Assembly: GCA_028015205.1 (NCBI GenBank)
Contig: CM051512.1
Coordinates: 3,346,755 to 3,410,754, forward strand
DNA: 64,000 nucleotides
Origin: Mytilisepta virgata
Taxonomy: Eukaryota; Mollusca; Bivalvia; Mytilida; Mytilidae
Direction of reading: 5' to 3'
Shown: piece by piece, positions 10,268 to 22,428 of the stretch
Layout: each line of letters opens with the position of its first letter
How positions within the stretch are numbered: position 1 is the first letter of the stretch
Made by a program: the position numbers and the translations under genes
Notes under the pieces: generated by a model
What the model was told of the DNA's origin: nothing
The model's input: only the letters and a program-made list of their open reading frames with translations
Database searches by the model: none

Positions 10268-10535
10268 GTAAGGGAACCATTTGATTTTTATGGGGCTAGG
10301 ATGAAATTTGAAATAAAAAGGCAGGACCAGGATTTTGGGCAAAATAAAAAGACAGGATCATTTTAGGTGCGAAAAAAATGCAGGACCTGTGTCGATCAGG
10401 AAATTTATGGTTTAAATGAAAATAAAGATTTCGGCCGAAAAAACACAAGGAACAAAATTTAGACAAAGAAAAGGAGACAAGATCAAACATTTGATCCTAG
10501 CCCCACATAAAAATCAAATAGTGGCGCCCTAATGG
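10268..10535. mobile_element. Foldback element, copy 1
   Basis: It has inverted termini: CCATTTGATTTTTATGGGGC at the left, and its complement GCCCCACATAAAAATCAAAT near 10500-10519. The inner part (GAAATAAAAAGGCAGGACCA onward) recurs in inverted orientation at 26785-26995. No coding capacity. Confidence 0.65.
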
Positions 10536-10687
10536 TCTATAAATTCCACATAGGTGAAACAATATATTGGTTACGTTATGCACGCTGATGCTTTTTTCTC
10601 TCGACTTTGAAAAAAGTGCCTTGTCGCCGTTTCACAAGTTAACAAACACATATATGTATCAAGTATAAGTTGAAATTATTAATTGTA

Positions 10688-10810
10688 AAATGTGTGAAAA
10701 CTAAGGAGTATCTCCGTCGTGCCTAGCTCTGTCCTTGGATGGTTTTGGCTTTACCCCATTTAGTCATTTTGAATATTCTCTTCAACCTTTTGGATTGTTG
10801 TTTTGGTTTT
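10688..10810 (+). repeat. Dispersed repeat family R, partial
   Basis: It carries GTGAAAACTAAGGAGTATCTCC and GATGGTTTTGGCTTTACCCC, then a TTGTTTTGGTTTTCAA block. Other copies or parts are at 27484, 28685, 38826, 52247, 53903 and 63495. Confidence 0.6.
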
Positions 10811-11419
10811 CAATATTATACGACGAAATGTACACATACATCAAATGGAAAATATTTCATCGAATAATTTTCCCCAGATTTTGAAATTACTCTGAATATT
10901 GTGAAAAAGTCAACAATAATCAACTGTTATGAGAGAAATACTCTCAGAATGCCTGTTGAATTCGACCTTGACATAATTTATTCGTATCCACTGGTGCTGG
11001 ATATCACAGCAAAAACATGATACTGGCATGTCCTAATATTATAGGGTTATATTGCGTTGAATGTTGGAGAATATTGTCCCGAACAAAATACTATATTGCC
11101 TGCGATTGTAATTATTAATTTGCAAGGGACAGTTTTTTTTCCAATATTCATGCAAAAACTCTTTTATTGTATATCAAGATTTCTGGCTCGATGGGGATAA
11201 TGTTTACATGCAGTATTGCATAATCATATAATAGTGTACCCTATATTTTGATTGCGTTCAACATGGAATGTTACGTTGCTATAAATTAATGTAAGATATT
11301 TTTGTTCTCAAAACAAACATTCTGCAGGCATATATAACATGTACATATTCATATATAAATGTTACAGATTCACATCACATAATACATCCCGCAAGTTCCA
11401 AATCAACGTTTTTGTTGCG

Positions 11420-12195
11420 TTCCCATTTCTAAGCACATCTGCGACAAAGGTACATGGTAAATGTGTCCACCTAGACCACTTTGTGAAGGGTTTTGTTCCG
11501 TTCTGTTTATAAATCTGAAAGAGATTTCTAGTTGGTATTTTCCTCCTTTTCGGTAAAAGCTTTTTTCTGTAGATATAATAACAGCATCAACCTGATAAAA
11601 TCTAACAGGGGAACCAGCAGACGATTGCACGACAGCTCTTGAAGAATGAGATAGGCTCAGAACAGTTTCGTATAACTATACTTGTATTTTTTATTTTATC
11701 TGTTGATCTATATGGGGTGTTATATACATTAACATAATATTTGTCACACTTATTATCATACCAGTCCTTTAATCCACATCCAAAATCAAGAGTTATACAA
11801 AACTTTCTTCTCCATTTGACATAAGAATGTACTTCATTAAATGGTGTCTCCAGCAATGAGCGAATCTCTGGGTTTTTTGGTGTCAACTAAAATAGCAAAA
11901 TGATCTTCTGATGATCGTCCGTTATAAAGAGGATAGCGGCCCCCGCATATTTTTGTTATTGTTTCATTTTCAACTTTTGCTTTGAAAAGTAACCTTTTGC
12001 ACAGTATTTCCTGTGAAACGCTGTTCAAATCACCGATAGTCAAATATGGATAATGATCTCTGAGAATAATTAATATTCGAATCTAATCCGTCACAAAATG
12101 TTTCGTGTAATAGTTCCGGATTATCAATAAAATAATCCCACAACATTATTATGCAAGCAGAATTTTCATTCATGTATTTCATTTCCAATTATATT
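11420..12195 (-). pseudogene. Decayed paralogue of the 6203-7042 gene
   Basis: Translated pieces align with the intact neighbour in order: IIMLWDYFIDNPELLHE (against VMLWDHFIDKPYILHS), ILCKRLLFKAKVENETITKI, HFAILVDTK, RRKFCITLDFGCGLKDWYD, SIVIRNCSEPISFF and CCYYIYRKK. The copy needs at least two frameshifts, near 12045-12060 and near 11880 in an A-run. In the Cys-rich membrane segment, positions that are Trp and Gly in the intact gene are TAG and TGA here. After YRKK the sequence no longer aligns. It has the same orientation as the intact gene, consistent with tandem gene duplication followed by decay. Confidence 0.75.
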
Positions 12196-14160
12196 TCGCC
12201 CATTCTTCGTTAATGTTTACACTATAAATTAAAAAAATATACCCGTAGGTCTAACAGTTGACCAGTTGAGGATAATTCATCACACTAAAAAAATTCGAGC
12301 ACATTTCTGAAGTTTAACAGCTTATTCAAACGTAATGTGGTGATAACATACATTTAATTTCCTTTTTATAAGGTGATATAAAAATGTGTTCATTTGCGGA
12401 CAATATCACGGCCGCTAATCGCTCTAAGTCACAGCCAAATGTTGTGAAGGAAAAAAGTTTAGAGGAATTTCCGGTTGTGACTTCGAGGAAACCATTTACG
12501 TGACCTTTTCCTGGTGGGTCGTACATTTATTTTCCCGTATGAGTTTTTTAAAGAGAATATGAAAATTCTAAGAATTTCATCATACCCTTTAATAATTTTC
12601 CGCTCACATATTAACAGCCTTTTACATCTGTAATATTATGTTGGCGCTACAACTTTTGGCAGACAGAAGTTGAGGTGTTTCATGCTGCAGACGAAATTTC
12701 AAATCGTGTTTTCCGGAGCGAAATGGTTTTTTCTGGATAATTTTTTTTATTCAAAGGGATTCTATTTGACGACCAAACATTCAAGTCACCTTTAATTAAC
12801 CAAAGTCTTTTGAATTGCCAACAAATTGCCTCAAATACCTGGGTAGGACCAAACAAAGAGCCAAAGACGGCATCATTGTAGGCACAAAAGCCATAAAAAA
12901 ACCATGAATCCAGAAAATCCTAGATAAAAGAGTAAAACAAATGAGAAAGAATTAAGATTTGTACGCAAAATCTCTTTTTTCGCAAACTGGTATAAAAAAA
13001 GGTTTCTTTTTTTTCATTTTTTTTTCTCGATGAGATCAATGTTAATACATTGTATATAGAGTTGTCTCGCTTTTCACGCAACTTAATAGTATTTTTTCGG
13101 AACTTTATTCTATTATCGACATGTGAAAGCTTTACAACTTTCAAAACAGTACGAGCGTTAAAAAAACAAAGCAATAATGTGGAGCTCTTTCAGGATATTG
13201 TGACCTGAAAAAATGGCGCCTACAATATATACTTCAATCCGTCAGAACAAGTCACCACAAAATTCAATAGACCCTAGAAGGCGAGAGATTAAAAAAATAT
13301 ATTGATTTCACTTAAGTCTGACATATTTACCATTCATGCACAGTTAATTTTTGCAACATTTCATATTTTGAGTTCATTTATCATCGATGTTCAATAACTG
13401 TAATCTATTATGTAATATTATTTCCAATTATAGAAGTTATGGATAATTTTAGATATAAATTTACGGATGAAGGATCAAGCGGATTTGTAATGGAAAATTT
13501 TAAACATCGGAATAACTCATGGTTAAGTCGCCCAGAACGAACATTTACAATTTTTTTTTAACTTTTTTTCTGTTTTATTTATTATTTTCCTTTGGCCTCT
13601 ATAGTTGTGAGCTTGTCCGACCGTTTTCTTTAAGGTCTTGATTTTCAACCTAAGCGCCCTGCCACAAGATACACTCTTTTGAAGGAATTTTCAAGATGAA
13701 GTCCTTTTCCATGCATACGATAAAATATTCCAATAAAAATGAAATTCTTTCAATCTTCATGAATATCAAAACATCTGAAGGTTAGTTGTATTACCAAGAG
13801 ATGTCCTTTGGTCATCGGGAATTTTCGGGATGTGTGAGTTTGCCACTGAAATCAAACATTTGGTTCGGTTCTTGTTTTAAATATGATTGTTTTCTTGTTT
13901 ATTTTGATTTATTATCATTATTATTGTTACCATTACCATTATTATTAAATAAGGAATTTTGAGACCTTTCGATTAATTTATTTATGTTTGTTTGAACGGT
14001 ACTTGATTTTTATGTTGGAACGACAATTAAGGAAACAGTCCTACATCTAAACCCAAGAATTCGCATCAAACTGTAGTACAGGGATGTGATCTCTTATCAG
14101 CATCACCTGAGAAAGACACCATATTTCAAATTAAAATGTCACTCCAATTATAATTTGTAA
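12196..14160. other. Intergenic, largely featureless
   Basis: AT-rich DNA. One exon-like open stretch on the minus strand (12839-12919) is discussed among the findings. Nothing else is supported. Confidence 0.4.
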
Positions 14161-14161
14161 A

Positions 14162-14492
14162 GCTGATAAATACCACATGTTTTGTTTGCTGTTAGATTCA
14201 AACTGTTCTGTTAATCCAAAATTTATTTTATTTTTTGTCCAGTTGAAAAAAGGGGGGTGTATTTTCTTTTTATTTGGATGTGTACGCCTACATATTTACT
14301 GCACATTTAATAATTAATACATGTATATAATAATACCAGATGTCTTGTCTGTTGTAAGATTAAAACTATTCACTTAATCCAAAATTAATTTTATTTTTTG
14401 TTCAGTGAAAAAGGGGATGTAATTTATTTTATTTCTTTTTTTTATGAGTATGCCTAAGTATTTATTGCACAAATAAATATATACATATGATA
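14162..14492 (+). repeat. Two-unit tandem repeat, about 165 bp each
   Basis: The units begin near 14162 and 14328. They share a TAATACCA-TGT-TTGT block, TTAATCCAAAATT, a TTTATTTTTTGT-CAGT run, AAAAGGGG and a closing TTTACTGCAC/TTTATTGCAC. They are moderately diverged. Confidence 0.65.
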
Positions 14493-14950
14493 CATGAAAC
14501 GACCAAAGTACAATTGCATCATCCAAAATTATCAACATATCTTAAAAAACTTAAATTTATAATCTTTTCAATGTCTGCAATGATTGTTTGAAGAAATGAA
14601 ATCGAAAATTGAACGGAAAATCAAATAAGAGGCTTTCAGGAGCCTGTATTGCTCAATTCAAAATTCAGTTTAAAAAATGATAAATTTAATTCTTTGTTAT
14701 TAATTTTTTAACTCATATTTTTTATAGTCATTTTACAGTGTCGTAACTACATACATGTGTATAGGCAAATGGCTCATGCCGAATTTGACAAAACAATAAA
14801 AATAAATAAAAAAGAAAATTTGTTTAAAAAAATATAAATATAAATATGATATCCGCTAAATTTATCGCTTATTTGATGTCTACGGTAAATGTTGTTAAGT
14901 TGCAGTGCAATTTGTTTTAAATCTGCTGAGGACGTTAACGCTATTCTTGC

Positions 14951-14973
14951 AAAAAAAAAAAAAAAAAAAAAAA
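14951..14973 (+). repeat. Poly(A) run of 23
   Basis: This homopolymer lies just upstream of the hAT remnant. Confidence 0.95.
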
Positions 14974-14983
14974 CGGATTGCAA

Positions 14984-15500
14984 CATGATTTCCGTTTTTG
15001 ACGAAGCTAAAACTTTGATAAAGTCACTTTATAAAAAACGCAATGATGAACAGTTTGATAGAATATTTACTAGAGAGGAAAAAATTGCCGATCGATTAGA
15101 GGTCGACTTAAAACGTAAGCGACGTGTTGGGCGCCAGTCCATAGGGAAAACCCTGACTGGTTAAACATAAACCTGTTCTTCCCATTTATAGATCACGTAA
15201 TATCGGAAATAGAGAGAATATTTCCAGGTGAATTGAAAAACCGAATGTTTGGATACTATCTTATCCCCAAAAACTTGACAAATTTAACCCCGGATGCTAT
15301 AGAATCAATTTCTGTCGCTTTTGCAGCAGATATGTCTACTATGGACGAATGGTCAACAATGACGAGCGAAAGTTTGTTTGGATTAGCAATGCTTCATGCT
15401 CACAGAAACCTGGATTTGAACCGGGAAAACGTTTTAAGGCGTTATGATGCCTCTGGCCATCGTAAAATTGGACAATTTTTATGGACAAATCTTAATTCCT
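14984..15500 (+). pseudogene. hAT-type transposase remnant, C-terminal region (ZMYM1/DUF4371-like)
   Basis: The first segment reads FDRIFTREEKIADRLEVDL, then a basic KRKRRVGRQ. After a frameshift near 15135-15150 the frame continues NPDWLNINLFFPFIDHVIS, IPKNLTNLTPDAIES and ESLFGLAMLHAHRNLDLNRE. This order matches the C-terminal half of hAT transposases related to ZMYM1: a regional helix before the dimerisation domain, then the short GLAMLH-type motif near the end. The catalytic N-terminal part is absent, so it is a dead fragment. No terminal inverted repeats were identified. Confidence 0.65.
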
Positions 15501-15625
15501 CGTACAATACAATAAACATTTCTGTTTCAAACTCTCATTTTTCACATTTATCCATGCATAGGTCCTACACAGATTTGTCCTATTTGGTTTTTGACTTTAT
15601 TTTTTTCGGTAATTTTGAAACTTGA

Positions 15626-16640
15626 ATTTTCTCTACAACGTTTTAGCTTATTGTTTGGGATTCCGAGTCCTGCTAATTTATACATTATTTTTGAAACGTG
15701 CAAATTGGTATCCCTTATTGTAAACTACTAGTCTTGACGCTGAAGGATGGTTTGTGTAATTTCTGCGTCTTAGTACTTGTTATGTGGAATTGTCTGTTGC
15801 TCATGCTCATTTTTTGCCGTGTTCTATTTTATTCTGATGTTGTCTCATTAACGCATACCCTGTATTCTTTCTTTTAATAACAAATGCAAACTGCGTTTAA
15901 GACTTATTGTGAATAAGTTTTATGTATTTCTAGGGAATATGCATTCCGAAATACATCCTATTGTCTGATTCAGTAGAAAAAAAATAAAATTAAATCATAA
16001 AAAGATTGTATTACTAAACTAGGGAAAAGATGTCTTAAAATGGTTAGAATCGAGGATTAAGCATCATTTAGGCCAGACCTTCTTGGGGGCCTTAGTCGGC
16101 CCACAGACCCCTCGTCCAAACAGGATTTTTGCCTAATAGAAATAAGACCCTAGTTACGGCCATGGTTTTAATAATTATTCTAATTCTTATATATCAACTA
16201 AAGTTACTTTGAACTATTGTCACCACATGCTATTATTGTCTGTGGTAAAATTGTACATTTTTTCTCTGAAACCGTTGACAAATTTCAGGCCAATTTTTTT
16301 TAGAATTGTCCTTGGTTCACTTTTAAATTGTGTACAGACATCTCATCAATATGGTCACAATTACAAAATATAAAAATAAAAGAAAAAATTACTTTACATA
16401 TCATCTATTACACTACTAATCCATTTTGGAATAAACTTTGATAGAATAATCAACATGATGTTCCCTTTCTGAATGTTTCGGACTTATTCTTTATGACATT
16501 AGAATGGCAAATTTGATCGTACTAAGTACTAAAGGCTTCCGAGAACTCCCAGTCTCCACTTTCTATCAAATTTTCATCTAAATACTAGTATGTATATTTA
16601 AAAAAATCCATCAAATTACAATGGGCACAATTCTAAAAAA
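15626..16640. other. Intergenic, no recognised feature
   Basis: AT-rich. A GC-richer patch at 16070-16155 has short internal complementarity but no gene. Confidence 0.4.
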
Positions 16641-16648
16641 TATTTCCT

Positions 16649-16840
16649 TAATAAAAGAGGACAAATGTATCTGAGGAACAACCAACAACTCATGAAGACA
16701 AATGAACAACCACAAGCACAACAAATAAACACAGAAAACTAAAAAACAATCAGCACGAACTCTTATAAAAATCAGGAGTGAACTCATGTGTTCCGAAAGG
16801 GTAAGAAGTTCCTGCTCCGTATACGGCACCCGTCGTGAAT
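16649..16840 (-). mobile_element. PLE tail fragment, type A
   Basis: It includes the AATAAAAGAGGACAAATGTA end, the CAACCACAAGCACAACAAAT stretch and GTATACGGCACCCGTCGTGA. No coding part remains. A microsatellite lies about 160 bases to the right. Confidence 0.7.
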
Positions 16841-17000
16841 CCGTGTCGTGAACACCTGAAATCAAATAGTAGTATATATATTTTTTTTAAAAAGTATCAA
16901 AAGTACATTGCGCACCATTCTAAAACATATTTCCGGGATAATTTATCGCGTCCTATCAAGTTAGTCCTCCCTCGTTCCATTTTTAATGTCAGGCTTATTA

Positions 17001-17002
17001 TT

Positions 17003-17043
<41 letters not shown>

Positions 17044-17110
17044 TATTATTATTATTATTATTTTAATAATTATTATAATTATTATTTTAATAATAATAAT
17101 TATTATTATT
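17001..17110 (+). repeat. (ATC)n/(ATT)n compound microsatellite
   Basis: A run of TCA/ATC trinucleotides grades into ATT and AAT units. The long Ile or Met runs predicted from it are artefacts. Confidence 0.95.
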
Positions 17111-17680
17111 AGATCTTTCAACTTCTGACTACATTTCATAAAGATTTAGTATTTGTTTACCAAGTTCTACGTGTCTTCTTTAATTCCGCAGTAAAATTTT
17201 AAAAAATAAAAGCGTTCCAAGAATATATATTGTGTGGTAGTTGAGTACATATTACTTTTTTATAATGTTAATTTGGAAAATCTTACGATTGATGAATACG
17301 ATACATGTAATTCTATTAAAGGTCTATAAGATGTCTGTTAAACAGTCTGAATTCAATTAAATGTTCATAAGGAAAAGAATTTAGTGTTTGAACTGAAAAC
17401 CAATCTCCTTATTTTGTTCAAAACTGTTAATGGAATTCCCTGTTTCAATTATTTTTACATTATTGTACAGACCTAATAAATTATTGATTATAATAGATTT
17501 ATTTTATTATTCAAGGAAACTGGGGCATATGTTTTTTTTTATTGTATATGTTGTATGTTTACAGCCTATGGAAGTGCTTTTGTATCTATGGAAATTGTTC
17601 ATAAAATAAAAAAAAATAACTTTAAAAATCGGAGACAACAGAACACTTGACAAATTGACACATAAACTGAAATTTTATAC

Positions 17681-17820
17681 AGATACATAGTGCTCGGGAG
17701 GGGTATTTGCGAAAAATACCAGTCGAGAGACGTGAAATTTCCCGAGTCCAACGGGCGAGAGATATTTTGTCTCGAGACTGGTATTTTTCGCAAATACCCC
17801 TCCCGAGCATGATGTATCTG
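17681..17820. repeat. Long palindrome 1
   Basis: The arms around GCTCGGGAGGGGTATTTGCG and CGCAAATACCCCTCCCGAGC are nearly perfect and enclose a CpG-rich centre (GTCCAACGGGCGAGAGAT). Related single-arm pieces with CAAATACCCC-type sequence extend to about 18270. Confidence 0.8.
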
Positions 17821-18700
17821 TTTAATTACACCTAATGTCAAAATAAAATGTTTCTATCTACAAATGCTTATACTAAAACGCAGTGACGATGTAGACATTT
17901 CAAGCATCCAGTCGGATAAGATAATTTTTCGCAAATACTACGGCAGAGGGTAAAAAGTGAAAATACATTTTGGCAAATACCCTGCTGACTCTGAAATCGT
18001 TTGTAATGCATAATATTAGTGAAAAATACCCCTCTAATGAACCAATCAGATTATAGCATTTTTATATAAGGTGTAATTATTTGTAAAATACACCTCCGAT
18101 TCAAATCCGTCTATAAAAGCCTAGCCAAAATATCTTTCATGATCTTGTGAACAGATATATGAATATCATACAAATACCCCGCTTTATACCGTTATCACTT
18201 GAAATGAAGGGAAAATGAGTTTTGCGAGAAATATCCCCGACTATCAACCAATCAGAATCTTGGCTTTTTATAAGTTAAAACGGCACTTTTATTTTTGTCT
18301 TTTAGATTCATTAATTAATACATTCACATGTTAATTTATTTGATCAGTTTTAATGGTCATTTTAACCTTGATATAACCACAGTCAATATTTTGTCGTGGT
18401 AGGTTTGGACCACATCTCAACTGTACGTGTGAAACAAATTCAATATTTATAGATTAATAGATGGTCTTTTTTATATTGCTCTTGTTATTAGCCCGAGACC
18501 TTGAGGAATGATAACACGGGCAATGTGAATAAGACCATATACAAATCTTATTACTAGTATCACATATTTTGCCTCTACCGAAATAATTTTACTGTTGAAT
18601 TAGATTTTCCAGTCTTCAAGCAAGTTTGTCAGGTTTTCGACATCCCTATAAGTTGAACACTAATGTGTTGAAATACAGTAAAAACTGTCCAGTTAATATA

Positions 18701-18780
18701 AAACCGGAACTGGCCATTACTACAGGATTAATACAGGATTTTCTGTATTAGACCTGTATTAATGACAAGTTCCGGTTTTT
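18701..18780. repeat. Palindrome 2
   Basis: The arms start AAACCGGAACT and close AAGTTCCGGTTT, with internal TACAGGATTAATACAGG/CCTGTATTAATG complementarity. Confidence 0.65.
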
Positions 18781-18905
18781 CTGTATAAAACCTGTATTAA
18801 TGACCCGTTTCAGACACATGGTATTGTATTAAATAGACAATTTATAATGTATTTTAAATCATTGGTTAATAAAAGTACTGTAATTTTAAGTCATTAGTTA
18901 ATAAA

Positions 18906-19089
18906 GGTGTCATAAAATGGGTATTTTTATATATAAAGCCTTTATTATGTCCTCATATAGTTGTATTTGATCTCGATCAGCTGTATAGGCCATCGGCGTT
19001 GCCTCGGGCCTATACATTTGACCCCGACCCAATACGACCGACTCGGATATAATACAGGCTTTATATGAAAATACCCATTTAATAACACT
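18906..19089. repeat. Palindrome 3
   Basis: The arms AAATGGGTATTTTTATATA and ATATGAAAATACCCATTT enclose a centre with GCCATCGGCGTTGCCTCGGG. Confidence 0.75.
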
Positions 19090-20530
19090 ATAGTATTGTT
19101 TTTCGATCAGCTGCATTGGCCATCGGGACCAATACAGCTAACTTTGAATCAATACATGGCCAAAACACTATATTATTGGTTTAAACAATATTTATTTTAA
19201 AACTAATCAATTGCAATTGCAAAACTATAATACAATAAATACTATAGGATTCAGAGACAAGCAAAGCTCTTTTATAAATCTTTCTCCTAAACATTTAAAA
19301 AAGAACACAAAAATCATAGAGGATGTTCAACTAACGCCAGGCGGAGCTTTTTTTCCGGAAGTTATTTTAAAACTGGGTTAAGAAATCTTTATCAACTATC
19401 TATAGATGATTTGGGTACCAATACAATGTTTATAGTCGATGTGTCCGCCCAGTGCTGCACCTAGCGTTAACTGAAGACCCTAAATCATATGACATGCTCT
19501 GTAACAATTGTAGATGAAATAAAAAAGTATTTACAACAGAAAAAGAAAATAATGCACAAAACTAACGTATAAATAAGTAAAGAGACAGTAAACTGGAAAG
19601 GGGTAAATAGGACTAATATATATCTTCCTTTTTTCTTTCTTTCTTTTTTTTTAGGGTGGAATTGATTAATTTTATGGTGTAAATCTTTTACTTTTAATAA
19701 TATATTTCTGTACTGAATTCATTATTACAGAGTTCTTCGTCAGACATAGTGTTAGAACCGAACAACAAAATTCCACAAGTAATTTCGACAGATAAATCCT
19801 CAAGCGATGCGAACATTTCACGTCTATATTATTACATGACCATGTTTTTTTTTTATTATTCTCTGATTTGCTGAGAAATGTCTAAAAGGTCTTGAACCTG
19901 ATGATAGTAGCTGAGGCTTAGTGAATATTACATTTCTCGGGTTGATAAATCCCAATAGCGACCTGTTTCAAAGTCAGCAATTGTATAGTGCTGACTGACT
20001 TTGGAATTAATTTTTAATGATTGTTCTCGGTAAATCAATATTACAACCACAGATTACTAATTACTTCCTGAAAAGTGCTTTTTAGAAATAAGATAATTTA
20101 AAATACCTAGTGTGCACATACTTAATACTACCCCCCTCCCCCCCCCCCCCTTCCTTTTGATATAAATATGCTTTTCTGTAATGATTAAGAAGCATATAAA
20201 GCATTTTTATATGAAATATTGCTGCCATGTGAAATGTCAAAGCTACATAAATAAAATTTCATGGTTGCAATTTCAATAAATATGAAACTGATTTAAATCC
20301 AAATCAATTTCAAATTATTCGTAATTTGAATTCAATAACGAATTCGAAATTTAATTTCTTGCATGAACAATTATTTTAATGCAATCAATTGTCGGATTAA
20401 TGTTCTGAATAAATCGCAGTAGGTTCTGATAAATGTAGAAAGCATTCTAATCTAGTAATCATTTCTTTGATGCAGCGTATGAAAATAAGAGAAAATGTGT
20501 CACAGAAATAACATATAATCAAAATTACCC
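19090..20530. other. Intergenic, weak inverted segment
   Basis: A weak inverted pair (CTAACGCCAGGCGG near 19332, and CCGCCCAGTG...GCGTTAAC near 19446-19470) may be a degraded foldback. A C-rich run lies at 20131-20150. Nothing else is supported. Confidence 0.35.
20131..20150 (+). repeat. Poly(C) run
   Basis: A near-pure C tract with a single T, in an AT-rich context. Confidence 0.9.
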
Positions 20531-21850
20531 AGTTTGAAACTCCCTGAAAAAGCTACCAGACCACAGTTCTGGCTGTTTATAAACACTTGCCAGTCCTGCC
20601 AAAATTCAGCCAGTTCTGACAATTTGGAACCTCTAAAACAACCGCAAAGAAAGCGGTCGGGCGGGCTATTATTTCAAACTCTGGTGAATGGAATACGATA
20701 CAATAAGGTTCCTCTACTGACTTTTTTTATGAAAATGTACCAGATGGTAAATTTTTATGTATACTTTTCAAATACTGAAAGAAAAACATACCTTCACGAC
20801 TTCTTTTTTAGGATATGTGACGCAGATTTTGGTATATTTGAGCCAAAACCCTATTTTTTTTTCATTTTTCAAGACGGTCACAAAAACTTTACGAAAAAAG
20901 ATAACTTCCCCGGATCTTCTGTAATATATTCCAAACTACATGGGCATTGTTTTCTGATAAATAATTGATATAAAAAACTGATAAAATATTTAGAAAATTA
21001 TGCAAATTTGAGCCAAATAAAGAATATTGATATTAATTTGGTAAATTTAGATGCATGTATAAAAAAATCGTCAACTGATTTTTTCTTTACATTTGGGTAA
21101 TGATCTTCTGTTCGCAAAAGAAAAAGGTTGGGCTCATTTGCTTATTACACAACACAATTTCGTATTGACTTGGCTTATCAAACGCACACAGAATTAAATA
21201 CATCATACACGATTGGCAGCTATAACTAAATAAGTTAGTATATTTGTATTTGCATCAACAAAACTCATTTCTTATACATTTATATTGGCTATTTTCGCTA
21301 TTGTGTTGACAATCACCGAGGGTCATGTAAAGTTCAAGGTCAAGAAAAGGCAGTTATTTACATATTGTCCTATTTGTTTGAGAAATGATATTGGAAATGC
21401 GACAACATATTATCTGAAATCTGCCCATCAGAAGTAGCTTAACTTTGCTCTAGAAAAGTATAGTTAATATACATATTGGGTGGTGTATGGGGTTTATAGA
21501 ATATTGAATATTGACGGGAATAAAAAAAATAATAAAAAGGGGTAATGGACCAAAATTATGATATTCTAAAATATAATGAATAAATTAAAAAATGATTAAA
21601 TTTTTAGGAAAAATACTGAATAGATAGAATTACTATTGCACAAATTGTAGAAATTTTACTTTAATTCTTTTAAAATAGACCATCAGGTTTAGTTATTGTT
21701 GAACCAAAAATGAAAATAATGTATTATAAATCTTACGCTCTATAAATTTTATTTTTTGCATAAATGATATGCAATAATTTTCATGAAAATGTCTTCGAAA
21801 AAAATCGGAGGAATGCAATTTCTTTCCTCATTATAAATTACTTATATAAT

Positions 21851-22009
21851 AGTTACTTATGCAGAGGGCATTATCATGAAATATAGACTGGCCAAGGGAC
21901 AGTAGTATTGACTGAAATACTATCAGGTGGCTTCGGTATTATCGATGTTGAAGTCAATACTACTGTCCTGAGGGCTGTCTAAGTTTCATGCCCTCTGTAT
22001 AAGTAACTG
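21851..22009. repeat. Palindrome 4
   Basis: The arms AGTTACTTATGCAGAGGGCA and TGCCCTCTGTATAAGTAACT, plus inner CAGTAGTATTGACT/AGTCAATACTACTG, flank a GGTGGCTTCGGTATT centre. Confidence 0.8.
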
Positions 22010-22072
22010 TTATGTTTATTTCACTGAAGCAACTATGGATTTTTTGTGCAGACTTCTTTTCCGAGAAGATAA

Positions 22073-22428
22073 GGGACGAGTTCAAAAGTCCAATGTAGGA
22101 TAAAAAACTTAATTCACATAGTTTTTTCACTGACCCCCCCCCCCCCCCCACCCCCCACCCCCTCTTAACTTAATTTGGGAAAAATTGATTGACCAATATG
22201 GGTATATACTTTGAGAGTATACGTTTTGTATCATGGGTCCTGTTTTTCCTCAACAATATATGTTTGTTCTGTATATTGACTTGGACATCACTTGAATCCA
22301 TATTTTTCAATCCGAAAATCGATGTCGGATAACAAAACTTGCAGCGATTTTTACCCCCCCCCCCCCCCCCCACCCTAAACTATTTGAATTAAGTATTTTA
22401 TCCTACATTGAACTTTTGATCTCATCCC
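22073..22428. mobile_element. Inverted-terminal element with two internal poly(C) tracts
   Basis: Termini of about 55 bp are inverted: CCAATGTAGGATAAAAAACT at left and AGTATTTTATCCTACATTGA at right. A C-run lies just inside each terminus (22134-22162 and 22353-22371), both on the plus strand. The interior has no gene. Confidence 0.6.

Noticed and set aside
16835..17139. Long Ile-rich and Met-rich frames on both strands
   Set aside because: They are translations of the ATC/ATT microsatellite.
20534..20968. 144-codon plus-strand frame
   Set aside because: It has Phe/Lys-rich composition typical of AT-rich random frames, no motif and no splice context. It is long enough to recheck with transcripts.
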